From NCBI RefSeq assembly GCF_022479115.1, contig NZ_CP092497.1, forward strand, positions 3,410,001 to 3,474,000: a stretch of 64,000 nt of DNA, given 5' to 3'. Under the pieces are notes generated by a model. That model did no database searches, was not told the DNA's origin, and saw only the letters and a program-made list of their open reading frames with translations. The position numbers and the translations under genes were made by a program. Numbering within the stretch: the first letter of the stretch is position 1; each line of letters starts with the position of its first letter. The DNA comes from Amycolatopsis sp. EV170708-02-1. GTDB taxonomy: Bacteria; Actinomycetota; Actinomycetes; Mycobacteriales; Pseudonocardiaceae. Below, in pieces: positions 8,111 through 17,316 of this stretch.

Positions 8111-10096
8111 ATGTTCGACACGGTTCTGGTCGCCAACCGCGGGGAGATCGCGGTCCGCGTGATCCGCTCGCTGCAGGGGCTCGGCATCCGTTCGGTCGCG
8201 GTGTACAGCGACGCGGACGCCGACGCCCGGCACGTCCGGGAGGCGCATACGGCTGTCCGCATCGGCCCGGCCGAAGCGGCGAAGAGCTACCTGTCCATCC
8301 CCGCGATCGTTCAGGCGGCGCTCGACACGGGCGCGCAGGCGGTCCATCCCGGCTACGGTTTCCTCGCGGAGAACGCGGAATTCGCCCGCGCGTGCGCCGA
8401 GGCGGGGCTGGTCTTCATCGGTCCGCCGGTCGCGGCCATCGACGCCATGGGCGACAAGATCCGCGCCAAGGCCACGGTCTCCAAGGCCGGGGTCCCGGTC
8501 GTGCCCGGCGCGTCCGATGTGGACATTCCCGAGGGTGGTTTCGCGACCGCCGCCGAAAAGGTCGGCTTCCCGTTGCTGCTCAAGCCGTCCGCCGGTGGTG
8601 GCGGCAAGGGGATGCGGCTCGTCACCGAACTGTCCGAATTGGACGCGGCCGTCGAGTCCGCTCGCCGTGAGGCCAAGGGTTCCTTCGGTGACGACACGCT
8701 GCTCATGGAGCGGTTCGTCACCACACCGCGCCATATCGAGATCCAGGTGCTCGCCGACACGCACGGCAACGTGATCCACCTCGGCGAGCGCGAGTGCAGT
8801 CTTCAACGGCGGCACCAGAAGATCATCGAAGAGGCACCGTCCGTGCTCCTCGACGAAGCCACGCGCGCGAAGATGGGCGCGTCCGCCGTCGAGGCCGCGC
8901 GCTCGGTCGGGTACGTCGGCGCGGGGACGGTCGAGTTCATCGTTTCGGCCACCGCGCCCGACGAGTTCTTCTTCATGGAGATGAACACCCGGCTGCAGGT
9001 CGAGCATCCGGTGACCGAGCTGGTGACCGGCCTCGATCTCGTCGAGTGGCAGGTCAAGATCGCCGCCGGTGACGTGCTCACCGTGGCGCAGGACGACGTC
9101 CGGCTGGACGGTCACGCCGTCGAAGCCCGTGTCTACGCCGAAGATCCCGCTCGCGGCTTCATCCCGACGGGTGGCACGGTGCTCGCGGTCCACGAGCCGT
9201 CCGGCGAGGGCGTGCGCGTCGACTCGTGGATGAGCGAGGGCGCGGTCATCGGCTCGAACTACGACCCGATGCTGGCCAAGGTCATCGCGTGGGGGCCGGA
9301 TCGCGCGGCCGCGTTGCACCGGCTCGACCTGGCGCTCGCGGACACCGCGTTGCTCGGCCTCGGCACCAACGTCGCCTTCCTGCGCGGGCTGCTCGCCGAC
9401 GGCGACGTCCGTGACGGCAAGCTCGACACCGGTCTCGTCGACCGTCAACTGTCCACTTTGGTCTCCGGAGACGTACCGCCGGAGTTCTTCGTGGCGGCGG
9501 CGCTCGACAGGTTGCTTTCCCTGCAACCCCAGGGAGACGTCGTCGACCCGTGGGACGTCCCGGACGGCTGGCGGCTCGGCGGGTCGGGTGGGATCGACTT
9601 CGCACTGAAGTCGGGAAGCTCCGAAGCCGTCGTGCGGGTGCAGGGCACTCCGGCGGCCGCGCTCGTGTCCGTCGACGGCGCCGAGCCGGTCCGCGTTTCC
9701 GCGCGGCGCGACGGCGATCTGCTGGAAGTCCGGCATCCCACCGGTTTCCACCGCTACCGGCACGCGGCCGGGAGCGGCCGGACGGTGTGGCTCGCGCGTG
9801 ACGGACAGAGCTTCGCCATCGGCGAGCGCGAGCGGCTGCGTTCGTCCGCCGGTGCCGCGGGCGGCGCCGGACCGGTCACCAGCCCGATGCCCGGGACCGT
9901 GCTCGTGGTCAAGGCCGCCGCCGGTGACGTGGTGACCGCGGGGACCCCGCTCGTGGTCGTCGAGGCGATGAAGATGGAGCACACGATCACCGCGCCGATC
10001 GACGGCGTGGTCAGCGAACTCCCCGTCCGCGCAGGCCAACAGGTCGCGCTGGACGAGACGGTAGCCGTGGTGACACCCCAAAAGGATGAGCGATGA
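8111..10096 (+). CDS. accA1: Acyl-CoA carboxylase alpha subunit (biotin carboxylase plus BCCP)
   Basis: A 661-residue protein that carboxylates its own biotin with ATP and bicarbonate. Order of domains: the biotin carboxylase N domain begins MFDTVLVANRGEIAVRVIR; the ATP-grasp glycine loop KPSAGGGGKGM lies near residue 157; FFMEMNTRLQVEHPVTE is the catalytic core; a BT-like linker follows; and the C-terminal biotinyl domain has the EAMKMEH motif (biotinylated Lys near residue 620). The ATG is two bases after the accD1 stop, and the stop overlaps the fadE ATG (ATGA). It forms the holoenzyme with the adjacent beta subunit. Confidence 0.95.
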   Translation: MFDTVLVANRGEIAVRVIRSLQGLGIRSVAVYSDADADARHVREAHTAVRIGPAEAAKSYLSIPAIVQAALDTGAQAVHPGYGFLAENAEFARACAEAGLVFIGPPVAAIDAMGDKIRAKATVSKAGVPVVPGASDVDIPEGGFATAAEKVGFPLLLKPSAGGGGKGMRLVTELSELDAAVESARREAKGSFGDDTLLMERFVTTPRHIEIQVLADTHGNVIHLGERECSLQRRHQKIIEEAPSVLLDEATRAKMGASAVEAARSVGYVGAGTVEFIVSATAPDEFFFMEMNTRLQVEHPVTELVTGLDLVEWQVKIAAGDVLTVAQDDVRLDGHAVEARVYAEDPARGFIPTGGTVLAVHEPSGEGVRVDSWMSEGAVIGSNYDPMLAKVIAWGPDRAAALHRLDLALADTALLGLGTNVAFLRGLLADGDVRDGKLDTGLVDRQLSTLVSGDVPPEFFVAAALDRLLSLQPQGDVVDPWDVPDGWRLGGSGGIDFALKSGSSEAVVRVQGTPAAALVSVDGAEPVRVSARRDGDLLEVRHPTGFHRYRHAAGSGRTVWLARDGQSFAIGERERLRSSAGAAGGAGPVTSPMPGTVLVVKAAAGDVVTAGTPLVVVEAMKMEHTITAPIDGVVSELPVRAGQQVALDETVAVVTPQKDER

Positions 10097-11247
10097 TCGA
10101 CTTTCGGCTGGATGACGAGTACGAGGCGCTGCGCAAGACGGTCGAGGAGTTCGCGCGCTCCGAGGTCGCCCCGGTCATCGGCGACCTCTACGAACGGGAG
10201 GAGTTCCCGTACGAGATCGTCGCGAAGATGGCCGAGATGGGGCTGTTCGGCCTGCCGTTCCCCGAGGAGTACGGCGGCATGGGCGGCGACTACTTCGCGC
10301 TCTGCCTGACCCTGGAGGAGTTGGCGCGCGTCGATTCCTCGGTCGCGATCACCGTCGAGGCCGGCGTTTCCCTGGGTGCCATGCCGATCTACCGGTTCGG
10401 CACCGAGGAACAGAAGGAGAAGTGGCTCCCGGAGCTGTGCGCCGGGACCGCGCTCGGCGCGTTCGGGCTCACCGAACCCGGCGGCGGCTCGGACGCGGGC
10501 GCCACCCGCACGCGCGCGAAACTCGACGGCGACACCTGGGTGATCAACGGCAGCAAATCGTTCATTACCAACTCCGGCACCGACATCACGAAACTGGTGA
10601 CGGTCACCGCCGTCACCGACGTGAAGGAGAACGGGCGCAAGGAGATCTCGGCGATCATCGTCCCGTCCGGCACGCCGGGCTTCGGCGTCGCGCCGAAGTA
10701 CTCCAAGGTCGGCTGGAACTGCTCGGACACGCACGAGCTCTCGTTCGACGACGTCCGCGTCCCGGCCGAGAATCTGGTCGGCGAACGCGGCCGCGGCTAC
10801 GCCCAGTTCCTGTCCATTTTGGACGAAGGCCGGGTCGCGATCGCCGCGCTGAGCGTCGGGCTCGCGCAGGGTTGCGTCGACGAATGCCTGAAGTACGTCA
10901 AGGAACGCGAGGCGTTCGGGCACAAGATCGGTGAGTACCAGGCGATCCAGTTCAAGATCGCCGACATGGAGGTGCGCACCCACACCGCGCGGCTGGCGTA
11001 CTACGCGGCGGCGTCGAAGATGCTGCGCGGTGAGCCGTTCAAGAAGGAGGCGTCGATCGCGAAGCTCGTCGCGTCGAACGCCGCCATGGACAACTCGCGG
11101 GACGCGACGCAGATCTTCGGCGGGTACGGCTTCATGAACGAGTTCCCGGTGAGCCGCTTCTACCGGGACGCGAAGATCCTGGAGATCGGCGAGGGGACCT
11201 CGGAGGTGCAGCGGATGCTGATCGCGCGGCATCTCGGCGTCGCCTGA
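10093..11247 (+). CDS. Acyl-CoA dehydrogenase of the branched/short-chain (FadE19-like) type
   Basis: A 384-residue flavoprotein. The FAD and substrate signatures are LTEPGGGSDAGATRTRA and, near the end, QIFGGYGFMNEFPVSRFYRDAKILEIGEGTSEVQRMLIARHLG. The whole protein aligns in style with isovaleryl-CoA or 2-methylbutyryl-CoA dehydrogenases. The operon order accD1-accA1-fadE matches the mycobacterial branched-chain module containing fadE19. It would oxidise isovaleryl-CoA (or a related acyl-CoA) to feed the carboxylase. The start overlaps the accA1 stop, so expression is coupled. The exact acyl specificity is inferred from context. Confidence 0.9.
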   Translation: MIDFRLDDEYEALRKTVEEFARSEVAPVIGDLYEREEFPYEIVAKMAEMGLFGLPFPEEYGGMGGDYFALCLTLEELARVDSSVAITVEAGVSLGAMPIYRFGTEEQKEKWLPELCAGTALGAFGLTEPGGGSDAGATRTRAKLDGDTWVINGSKSFITNSGTDITKLVTVTAVTDVKENGRKEISAIIVPSGTPGFGVAPKYSKVGWNCSDTHELSFDDVRVPAENLVGERGRGYAQFLSILDEGRVAIAALSVGLAQGCVDECLKYVKEREAFGHKIGEYQAIQFKIADMEVRTHTARLAYYAAASKMLRGEPFKKEASIAKLVASNAAMDNSRDATQIFGGYGFMNEFPVSRFYRDAKILEIGEGTSEVQRMLIARHLGVA

Positions 11248-11252
11248 CGCCC

Positions 11253-11288
11253 TTGACCATGTCGATAACTATACCGGTATAGTTATCG
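11253..11288 (+). promoter_or_regulatory. Promoter of a probable leaderless map mRNA inside a 26-bp perfect palindrome
   Basis: A candidate -35 TTGACC (11253-11258) and -10 TATAGT (11278-11283) place transcription start close to the ATG at 11291. No Shine-Dalgarno is visible. Positions 11263-11288 are a perfect palindrome with centre TATACCGGTATA. Allowing one mismatched pair, the symmetry extends to 11255-11296 and takes in the start codon. A repressor bound here would cover both promoter and start. Confidence 0.65.
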
Positions 11289-11290
11289 GC

Positions 11291-12058
11291 ATGGTCGAGT
11301 TGAAATCCGCCACCGAGCTGGACGCCATGCGCGAGTCCGGCCGTGTCGTGGCGCAGACGTTGCAAGCGGCGAAAGAGGCGTCGGCGATCGGCGTGAGCCT
11401 GAAAGAGCTGGACGAGATCGCCGCGCAGGTGATCAGGGACGCGGGCGCGAAGCCGTCGTTCCTCCACTATCGGCCACATTCCGCGCCGACTCCGTTCCCG
11501 GCCGTGATCTGCGCGAGCGTCAACGACGCCGTGGTCCACGGCATCCCGTCGGACTACCGCCTGCGTGACGGTGACCTGGTCAGCATCGACGCCGGCGCCT
11601 ACATCGACGGCTGGCACGGCGACGCGGCGATCAGTTACGTCGTCGGCGAGGCCGATCCCGCCGACCTCGAACTCATCGCCACCACCGAACGCGCGCTGGC
11701 CGCGGGCATCGCCGCCGCTCAGGCGGGCGGCAAGATGGGCGACATCTCCCACGCCGTCGGCACTGTCGGTCGCGAAGCGGGCTACGGCCTCCTCGTGCAC
11801 CACGGTGGTCACGGAATCGGCCGCAGCATGCACGAGGACCCGCATCTGCCGAACGAGGGCAGGCCGGGCCGCGGCATGCGGCTCCAGCCGGGGCTGGTGC
11901 TGGCGATCGAGCCGATGCTCATCGCCGACGGCCGCGACGCCTACCGGACCGACGACGACGGCTGGACGTTGCGCACCATTCGTGGCGCCAGGGCCGCGCA
12001 CGTCGAACACACGGTCGCGATCACCACAGAAGGGCCGCGCGTGCTCACGATGTTGTAG
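11291..12058 (+). CDS. map: Type I methionine aminopeptidase
   Basis: A 255-residue pita-bread-fold metallopeptidase that removes the initiator Met. Metal ligands are visible in context: SIDAGAYIDGWHGDAA (two Asp), HHGGHGIGRSMHEDP (His), LAIEPM (Glu) and VEHTVAIT (Glu). The N terminus lacks the SH3-binding extension, and the length is the bacterial type Ia norm. Actinomycetes usually carry more than one map gene. This one stands alone rather than beside secY-adk, and sits in an unusual palindrome, so it may be a regulated paralogue instead of the housekeeping copy (inference). Confidence 0.93.
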   Translation: MVELKSATELDAMRESGRVVAQTLQAAKEASAIGVSLKELDEIAAQVIRDAGAKPSFLHYRPHSAPTPFPAVICASVNDAVVHGIPSDYRLRDGDLVSIDAGAYIDGWHGDAAISYVVGEADPADLELIATTERALAAGIAAAQAGGKMGDISHAVGTVGREAGYGLLVHHGGHGIGRSMHEDPHLPNEGRPGRGMRLQPGLVLAIEPMLIADGRDAYRTDDDGWTLRTIRGARAAHVEHTVAITTEGPRVLTML

Positions 12059-12067
12059 AACGGAAGG

Positions 12068-12574
12068 ATGAGCGACTTCATCATCCGCCAGGGTGGTTCT
12101 GGGGACTTCCAAACGCTGCTGGACATGTTCGACGAGGTCGTCGCGTGGCTGGCGTCGCGCGGCAGCGAAGGGCAGTGGGGGACCGAGCCGTGGTCCACGA
12201 TCCCGAAGCGGGTCGAGCGGGTCCGCGGGATGGCCGACGGGCCGGGGCTGTATCTCGCCGAAATCGACGGCGAGGTGGCCGGGGCGATCATCCTCGGTGA
12301 CCGTTTCCCGCATGTCTCGCCGGTCGACGAGCCGGAGATCTACATCGGCCTGCTGCTGACCTCGCGCCGGTTCACCGGTCACCGGGTCGGCGCGCGGCTC
12401 ATCGAGTTCGCGCTGGCCGAGGCGCGGGAACGCGGCATCGGGCTGGTGCGGGTCGACTGCTGGGCCGGCGGCGACGGCGACCTGCAGCGTTATTACGAGA
12501 GCCAGGGCTTCAAGCCGACGGAACGCTTCGACGTCAAAGGCTGGATCGGGCAGGTGCTCGAGCAGCGTCCGTAG
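12068..12574 (+). CDS. GNAT-family N-acetyltransferase
   Basis: A 168-residue GNAT fold. The central acetyl-CoA region contains GLYLAEIDGEVAGAIILGD and EIYIGLLLTSRRFTGHRVGARLIEFALAEA, with a variant of the R/Q-x-x-G-x-A pyrophosphate loop (RVGARLI). The C-terminal half has VDCWAGGDGDLQRYYESQGF. The acceptor substrate is unknown. It follows map by only nine bases, so it is likely cotranscribed and could be linked to N-terminal processing, but that is speculation. Confidence 0.85.
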   Translation: MSDFIIRQGGSGDFQTLLDMFDEVVAWLASRGSEGQWGTEPWSTIPKRVERVRGMADGPGLYLAEIDGEVAGAIILGDRFPHVSPVDEPEIYIGLLLTSRRFTGHRVGARLIEFALAEARERGIGLVRVDCWAGGDGDLQRYYESQGFKPTERFDVKGWIGQVLEQRP

Positions 12575-12660
12575 GACTGGCGTCCTCGCGGCTTCCGGTG
12601 CACCATAGTTGACACATCGCCAACAGTGCCCCGGACAGTGAAGTCGCAGAGGAGACCGGC

Positions 12661-13524
12661 ATGGCCAAGCGTGAACGTTCCCTGGCGGGCAAGGTCGTCG
12701 TGATCACCGGAGCGGCGCAGGGCATCGGGGCCAGTACCGCGACGGCGCTGTCCCGGCTCGGCGCCAAGGTGGTCATCGGCGACCTGGACCAGGTCCTCGC
12801 CGAGAAGACCGCCGCCGAACTGGGCGCGGAGGCGCTGCCGCTCGACGTCACCGACACGAAGGGCTTCACCGAGTTCCTCGACGAGGTCGAGCGGCGCGTC
12901 GGCCCGATCGACGTGCTGATCAACAACGCGGGCATCATGCCGCTCGCGCCGCTCGACGAAGAGGACGACGCGGCGACCCGCAGGCTGCTGGAGATCAACC
13001 TGCACGCGGTCATCCACGGCACCAGGGAAGCCGTGAAACGGATGCGCCCGCGTGGTACCGGCCACATCGTCAACATCGCGTCCATGGCGGGGAAGGCCGG
13101 ATTCCCCGGCGCGGCGACCTACTGCGCGACGAAACACGCCGTCGTCGGGTTGTCGGAGTCGGTTCATCTGGAATTGCACGGGACCGGCGTGCTGGTGTCC
13201 TGCGTGATGCCCGCGGTGGTGCGCACGGAACTGGCCAGCGGGCTCGGCGAGGCGAAGTTCTTCAAATCGGTGCAGCCCGAAGATGTGGCGCAGGCCATTG
13301 TCGAAGCGTTACGCCGTCCCAAGTTCGACGTCTTCGTTCCCGCATCGCTGGACGCCATGGGCAGGATCACACGGCTGCTTCCGCGTCGTCTCGGCGAAGG
13401 ACTGCTCCGTGCGCTCGGCGGGGACAAGATTCTGTCCTCCGCAACGCATTCCTCCGCTCGTGCGGAGTACGAATCGCGGGCCGCGCGCAGCGCCCCGGCG
13501 GCGGAAAAGGGCGCCGATTCTTAA
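12661..13524 (+). CDS. SDR-family oxidoreductase
   Basis: A 287-residue short-chain dehydrogenase. The cofactor motif GAAQGIGAS lies near residues 19-27, NNAG near residue 90, and the catalytic pair is YCATK after SMAGKAGF. The C-terminal 50 residues extend beyond the core and end in a charged Ala-rich tail. The subtype resembles membrane-associated SDRs next to lipid genes (Arg/Lys-rich GRITRLLPRRLGEGLLRALGG). The substrate is unknown. It sits upstream of a PHA-synthase-like protein, so a hydroxyacyl or lipid role is possible but not shown. TTGACA at 12609-12614 is a candidate -35. Confidence 0.85.
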   Translation: MAKRERSLAGKVVVITGAAQGIGASTATALSRLGAKVVIGDLDQVLAEKTAAELGAEALPLDVTDTKGFTEFLDEVERRVGPIDVLINNAGIMPLAPLDEEDDAATRRLLEINLHAVIHGTREAVKRMRPRGTGHIVNIASMAGKAGFPGAATYCATKHAVVGLSESVHLELHGTGVLVSCVMPAVVRTELASGLGEAKFFKSVQPEDVAQAIVEALRRPKFDVFVPASLDAMGRITRLLPRRLGEGLLRALGGDKILSSATHSSARAEYESRAARSAPAAEKGADS

Positions 13525-13641
13525 CTCGGACGGCCTAGCGACTGTCCGAAATGGACGACGTGTGACGGCGGCGGTGTTGAGTAGTGCGCCCCCAGGCGGC
13601 AAGATTACGTCTTACCGCGTTGATTCCCCAGGAGGCACACC

Positions 13642-14697
13642 ATGGCCACACCCCCGGCACGGCTCGCCGCCGCCGCGTCGAACGTCGTCGGGAAGGTGCT
13701 GCACGGTGGTGTCGCGGATCTTCGCCCGGTGCCGCGCGTCCTGATCGACCAGGGGCCCAACCGTTCCCTGTACCGGCTGACGAACGGCAAGGAGCCCCAG
13801 TCCGGCCCGCCGGTGCTGCTGGTTCCGCCGCTGGCCGCGCCCGCGCTGTGCTTCGACCTGCGCCGCGGCTGCAGCCTCGCCGAGCACCTGGTCGAGGGCG
13901 GCCGCAACACGTACCTGGTCGACTACGGGAACGTCGCCTTCTCCGACCGGCGCCTCGGTATCGAGCACTGGATCGAGGAGGTGCTCCCGCGCGCGATCCG
14001 CAAGGTCAGCGAGGACTCCGGCGGCCAGGGCGTGCACGTCGTCGCCTGGTGCCTCGGCGGGATCTTCTCCCTGCTGACCACCGCGGACCAGCCGGATCTG
14101 CCGATCGAGTCGATCGCGACCATCGCGGCGCCGTTCGATTTCACCGCGATCCCGCTGATCGCCCCGTTCCGCCCGCTGGTGGACCTCACCGGCGGCCACC
14201 TGCTGACCCCGTTCTACCGGGCGCTCGGCGGCGCACCGTCCTATTTGGTCAGCCGCGTCTTCCGCGCCACCGGGATCAGCAAGGAGATCACCAAACCCCT
14301 TGCCATCCTGAAGAATCTCGACGACCGGGACTACCTGGCGCAGATCGAGGCCGTCGATCACTTCATGGACAACATGATCGCCTACCCCGGCCGGACGTTC
14401 GGCCAGATCTACCACCGGTTCTTCCGCGCCAACGACCTCGCCGAGGGCACGGTCGATCTCAACGGCCGCATCATCGCGTTGTCCGGGGTGAAGGTGCCGA
14501 CGCTGGTCATCGCCGGGCAGAACGACACGATCGCCCCGCGCGCCGCCGTCGAACGGCTCACCGAGCTGCTGGACAACTCGCCGTCGGTGACCTTCGAGAC
14601 CGCGCCCGGTGGGCACCTGGGCGTCCTCACCGGCCGGAAGGCCCGCGGGACGACGTGGCGCTACCTGGACCGTTTCCTGGACGAACAGACCTCGTGA
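13642..14697 (+). CDS. Alpha/beta-hydrolase of the PHA-synthase-like family with Cys nucleophile
   Basis: A 351-residue protein similar in layout to PhaC-type synthases: LLVPPLAAPALCFDLRRGCSLAEHL, then YLVDYGNVAFSDRRLGIEHW, then the elbow VVAWCLGG with Cys near residue 137 instead of Ser. A QNDTIAP Asp region and a GGHLGVLTG His region complete the triad. PHA synthases use Cys in a G-x-C-x-G-G box. Here the first Gly is Ala, and the protein is shorter than class I/II enzymes, so it may be a polyester synthase, an acyltransferase or a related hydrolase. GGAGG precedes the ATG. The stop codon lies inside a long terminator stem. Confidence 0.8.
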   Translation: MATPPARLAAAASNVVGKVLHGGVADLRPVPRVLIDQGPNRSLYRLTNGKEPQSGPPVLLVPPLAAPALCFDLRRGCSLAEHLVEGGRNTYLVDYGNVAFSDRRLGIEHWIEEVLPRAIRKVSEDSGGQGVHVVAWCLGGIFSLLTTADQPDLPIESIATIAAPFDFTAIPLIAPFRPLVDLTGGHLLTPFYRALGGAPSYLVSRVFRATGISKEITKPLAILKNLDDRDYLAQIEAVDHFMDNMIAYPGRTFGQIYHRFFRANDLAEGTVDLNGRIIALSGVKVPTLVIAGQNDTIAPRAAVERLTELLDNSPSVTFETAPGGHLGVLTGRKARGTTWRYLDRFLDEQTS

Positions 14698-14737
14698 GTG
14701 GCAAGGACGGTTAGAACCGTCCTTGCCACTCACGAGG
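14690..14737. terminator. 23-bp-arm hairpin between convergent genes
   Basis: Arms 14690-14712 and 14715-14737 are perfect reverse complements with a two-base centre (AG). The TGA of the PHA-synthase-like gene lies within the left arm. It probably terminates both that gene and the convergent acyl-CoA dehydrogenase. It contains the word GCAAGGACG, also seen in the 31876 hairpin. Confidence 0.85.
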
Positions 14738-14745
14738 CCCAGTGC

Positions 14746-15953
14746 TTACTTGAGTTCCGCGCTCGTCTTGCCGAGGATCCGGCGCGCCACGATCAGCTGC
14801 TGGATCTGTTGCGTGCCTTCGAAGATGTCCAGGATCTTCGCGTCCCGGCTCCACTTCTCCAGCAGCGATTCCTCGGTGTAGCCCAAGGTTCCGGCCAGCT
14901 CGACGCATTTCAGCGTGATCTCGACGACCGACCGGCCCGCCTTCGCCTTGGCCATCGAGGCCTGCAGCGAGTTCGGCTTGCGGTTGTCGGCCATCCACGC
15001 CGATTCCATGGTCAGCAGGTACGCCGCTTCGTAGTCGGCCTCCAGCTGCAGGAACGTCGCGGCCGCGGCGTGCTGGCTGTGGACGGGCTTGTCGTAGTCG
15101 ATGGTCACGCCGGCGTCGGTGAGGATCTTCCGCGTCTCTTCCAGTGCCGCGCGGGCGACACCGATGGCCATCGCGGCGACCAGCGGACGGGTGTTGTCGA
15201 AGGTCTGCATGACCCCGCGAAACCCTTGGCGGTGTCGATCTCCGGCGTACCGAGGAGATTCTCCTTGGGCACACGGACGTTTTCGAAGCGCAGCACGGCG
15301 GTGTCGGAGGCGCGGATGCCGAGCTTGTGCTCGACGCGCACCACCTCGAAGCCGGGCGTGCCCTTCTCGACGACGAACGACTTGATCGCCGCGCGGCCCT
15401 TCGTCTTGTCCAGGGTGGCCCAGACGACGACGGCGTCGGCGCGTTCGCCCGCGGTCACGAAGATCTTCTCGCCGTTGATCACGTACTCGTCGCCGTCGAG
15501 GCGCGCGGTCGCGGTGATCGCGGCGGAGTCCGACCCGCAGTCCGGTTCGGTGATCGCCATCGCGGCCCACAGCCCGGAGAACTTCTTGAGCTGCTCGTCG
15601 GTGGCGACCGAGCCGATGGCGGCGTTGCCGAGCCCTTGGCGCGGCATGGACAGCAGCAGACCGACGTCGCCCCAGCACATCTCGATCGTGCCGAGCACGA
15701 TGTTGAGGTTGGAACCGTTGCGGTTGCCCGGTTTCTCGTTCTTCTCGGACCGGCGGACCCCCGCCGCGCCCGCGCCGCCCTCGCCGGAGGAGTTCAGCCC
15801 GTCCAGCAGCGCGGCGAACATGTCGAGTTCGGCCGGGTAGGTGTGCTCGGCGCGGTCGTACTTGCGCGAGATCGGCCGGAACACCTCGGCCGCGGCCTGG
15901 TACGCCTGGTTGATCAGGGTGCCGGCCTTCTTCGGAACCTCAAGGTTGATCAT
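14746..15953 (-). pseudogene. Acyl-CoA dehydrogenase, interrupted by a single-base frameshift
   Basis: From the ATG at 15953 the product reads MINLEVPKKAGTLINQAY and continues through ITEPDCGSDSAAITATARL to LLGTPEIDTAKGFAG. It then leaves frame, and the second frame resumes GVMQTFDNTRPLVAAMAIG and runs to DIFEGTQQIQQLIVARRILG at 14746. Adding one G to the G run at 15213-15216 joins both halves into a normal 402-residue enzyme. No other damage is visible, so a sequencing error or very recent mutation is likely. It follows the 15972 dehydrogenase by 18 bases, so the pair may form a heteromeric FadE, as known for some actinobacterial sterol enzymes (inference). Confidence 0.85.
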
Positions 15954-15971
15954 GATTGCCTTTCGAAAGTC

Positions 15972-17294
15972 CTAGAGAAGGACGGCGCCTTCCATGACGC
16001 CGATCGCGCGGAGGTCGCGGTACCAGCGTTCGACCGGGTGCTCCTTGACGAACCCGTGCCCGCCGAGCAGCTGCACCCCGGCGCTGCCGATCTGCATTCC
16101 CTTGTCGGCGGCCAGTTTCCGGGCCAGCGCGACCTCGCGGGCGTACGGCTTGCCCTGTTCGGCGCGGGCGGCGGCGCGGAGCGCGACCAGCCGCAGTCCT
16201 TCCAGTTCGATGGCGATGTCGGCCACCGAGAACGCGACGGCCTGCCGGTGGCTCACCGGTTCGCCGAACGCCTTGCGCTCGTTGACATACGGCACCACGT
16301 AGTCGAGGACGGCCTTCGCGGTACCGGCGGCCAGCGCGGCCCAGCCGAGGCGCGAGAGCCGGACGACCTCGGTGAAGACCTCGGCCTTGCCGCCGCCGAG
16401 CAGCGCTCCGGCGGGCAGGGCGACCTTCTCCAGGTGCAGTTTCCCGGTCGCCGCGCCGCGCAGGCCCATCGCCGGTTCGGACTCGATGGTGACGCCGGAG
16501 TTCGAAGACTCGACGAGGAACAGCGCCGGTCCGCGTCCTTCGAGGTCGGCCGACACGATGAACAGCTCGGCGTCCGCCGCGCGCGGGACCAGCGACTTCA
16601 CGCCGTCGAGCTGGTAGCCCTTCGGCGTGCGGCGGGCCTTGGTGGCCGGCTTGAACGGGTCGAACAGCGCGGTGCGCTCCTGCAGCGCGAGCGCCGCGGC
16701 CGGGACGTTCTCGCCGACGAACGCGGGCAGGTAGTCCGCCTGCTGCTGCTCGTCGCCGTAGGACACCAGCGCGGTGCTGACCGCGGACGGCGCGAGCACC
16801 GCGACCGCGAGCCCCAGGTCGCCGTGCGCGAGGGCCTCGGCGACCAGCGCGTTCGTGACCACCGACCGCTCGGTGCCGACGCCGCCCAGCTCCTCGGGGA
16901 TGCCGACGAGCGTGATGCCGAGTTCCGCGGCGCGGCTCAGCAGGCCCTCGGGGGCATGGAGCTTCGCGTCGGCGTCGGCCGCGGCGGGCCGCAGCTGCTC
17001 GGCCGCGAACTCCGTCACGGTCTCGACGATGAGCTGCTGATCCTCACTCGGGGTGAGGTCGAACAGTCCGGTGTCCTCGGCAGGCGCGAGCCGCGCGGGT
17101 TTGCCGAGCTTCTGTGCGGATTTGAAGGTCCGTCCCGCCGCGCCCGCGACCCGGAAGCCGTTGCGCGTCCCGGCACTGACCAGGTTCTGCACGGGCTTCC
17201 GAAGTCCGGCCCGTTCAATGACCTTGCTCCCGGCCAGCCGGGTGAGCGCGGACAGGCCAAGGCCCATCGCGTCTCGTTTCCTAGGCGCACCCAC
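15972..17294 (-). CDS. Acyl-CoA dehydrogenase family protein
   Basis: A 440-residue protein with an unusual N-terminal extension of about 75 residues (SKVIERAGLRKPVQNLVSAG) before the ACAD fold (FDLTPSEDQQLIVETVTEFAAEQL). The C-terminal flavin region contains GSAGVQLLGGHGFVKEHPVERWYRDLRAIGVMEG. It ends soon after, lacking the longer tail of many FadE proteins. The GTG start is supported by GGGAG seven bases upstream; an in-frame ATG nine codons later is an alternative. It is first in an operon with the frameshifted dehydrogenase. Substrate unknown. Confidence 0.85.
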   Translation of the reverse strand: MGAPRKRDAMGLGLSALTRLAGSKVIERAGLRKPVQNLVSAGTRNGFRVAGAAGRTFKSAQKLGKPARLAPAEDTGLFDLTPSEDQQLIVETVTEFAAEQLRPAAADADAKLHAPEGLLSRAAELGITLVGIPEELGGVGTERSVVTNALVAEALAHGDLGLAVAVLAPSAVSTALVSYGDEQQQADYLPAFVGENVPAAALALQERTALFDPFKPATKARRTPKGYQLDGVKSLVPRAADAELFIVSADLEGRGPALFLVESSNSGVTIESEPAMGLRGAATGKLHLEKVALPAGALLGGGKAEVFTEVVRLSRLGWAALAAGTAKAVLDYVVPYVNERKAFGEPVSHRQAVAFSVADIAIELEGLRLVALRAAARAEQGKPYAREVALARKLAADKGMQIGSAGVQLLGGHGFVKEHPVERWYRDLRAIGVMEGAVLL

Positions 17295-17316
17295 GGTGAG
17301 TCTCCCTGCCTCGCTT

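Noticed and set aside
14746..15953. Two separate acyl-CoA dehydrogenase genes
   Set aside because: The two overlapping frames are the N and C halves of a single 402-residue enzyme once one G is restored. Neither half is complete alone.
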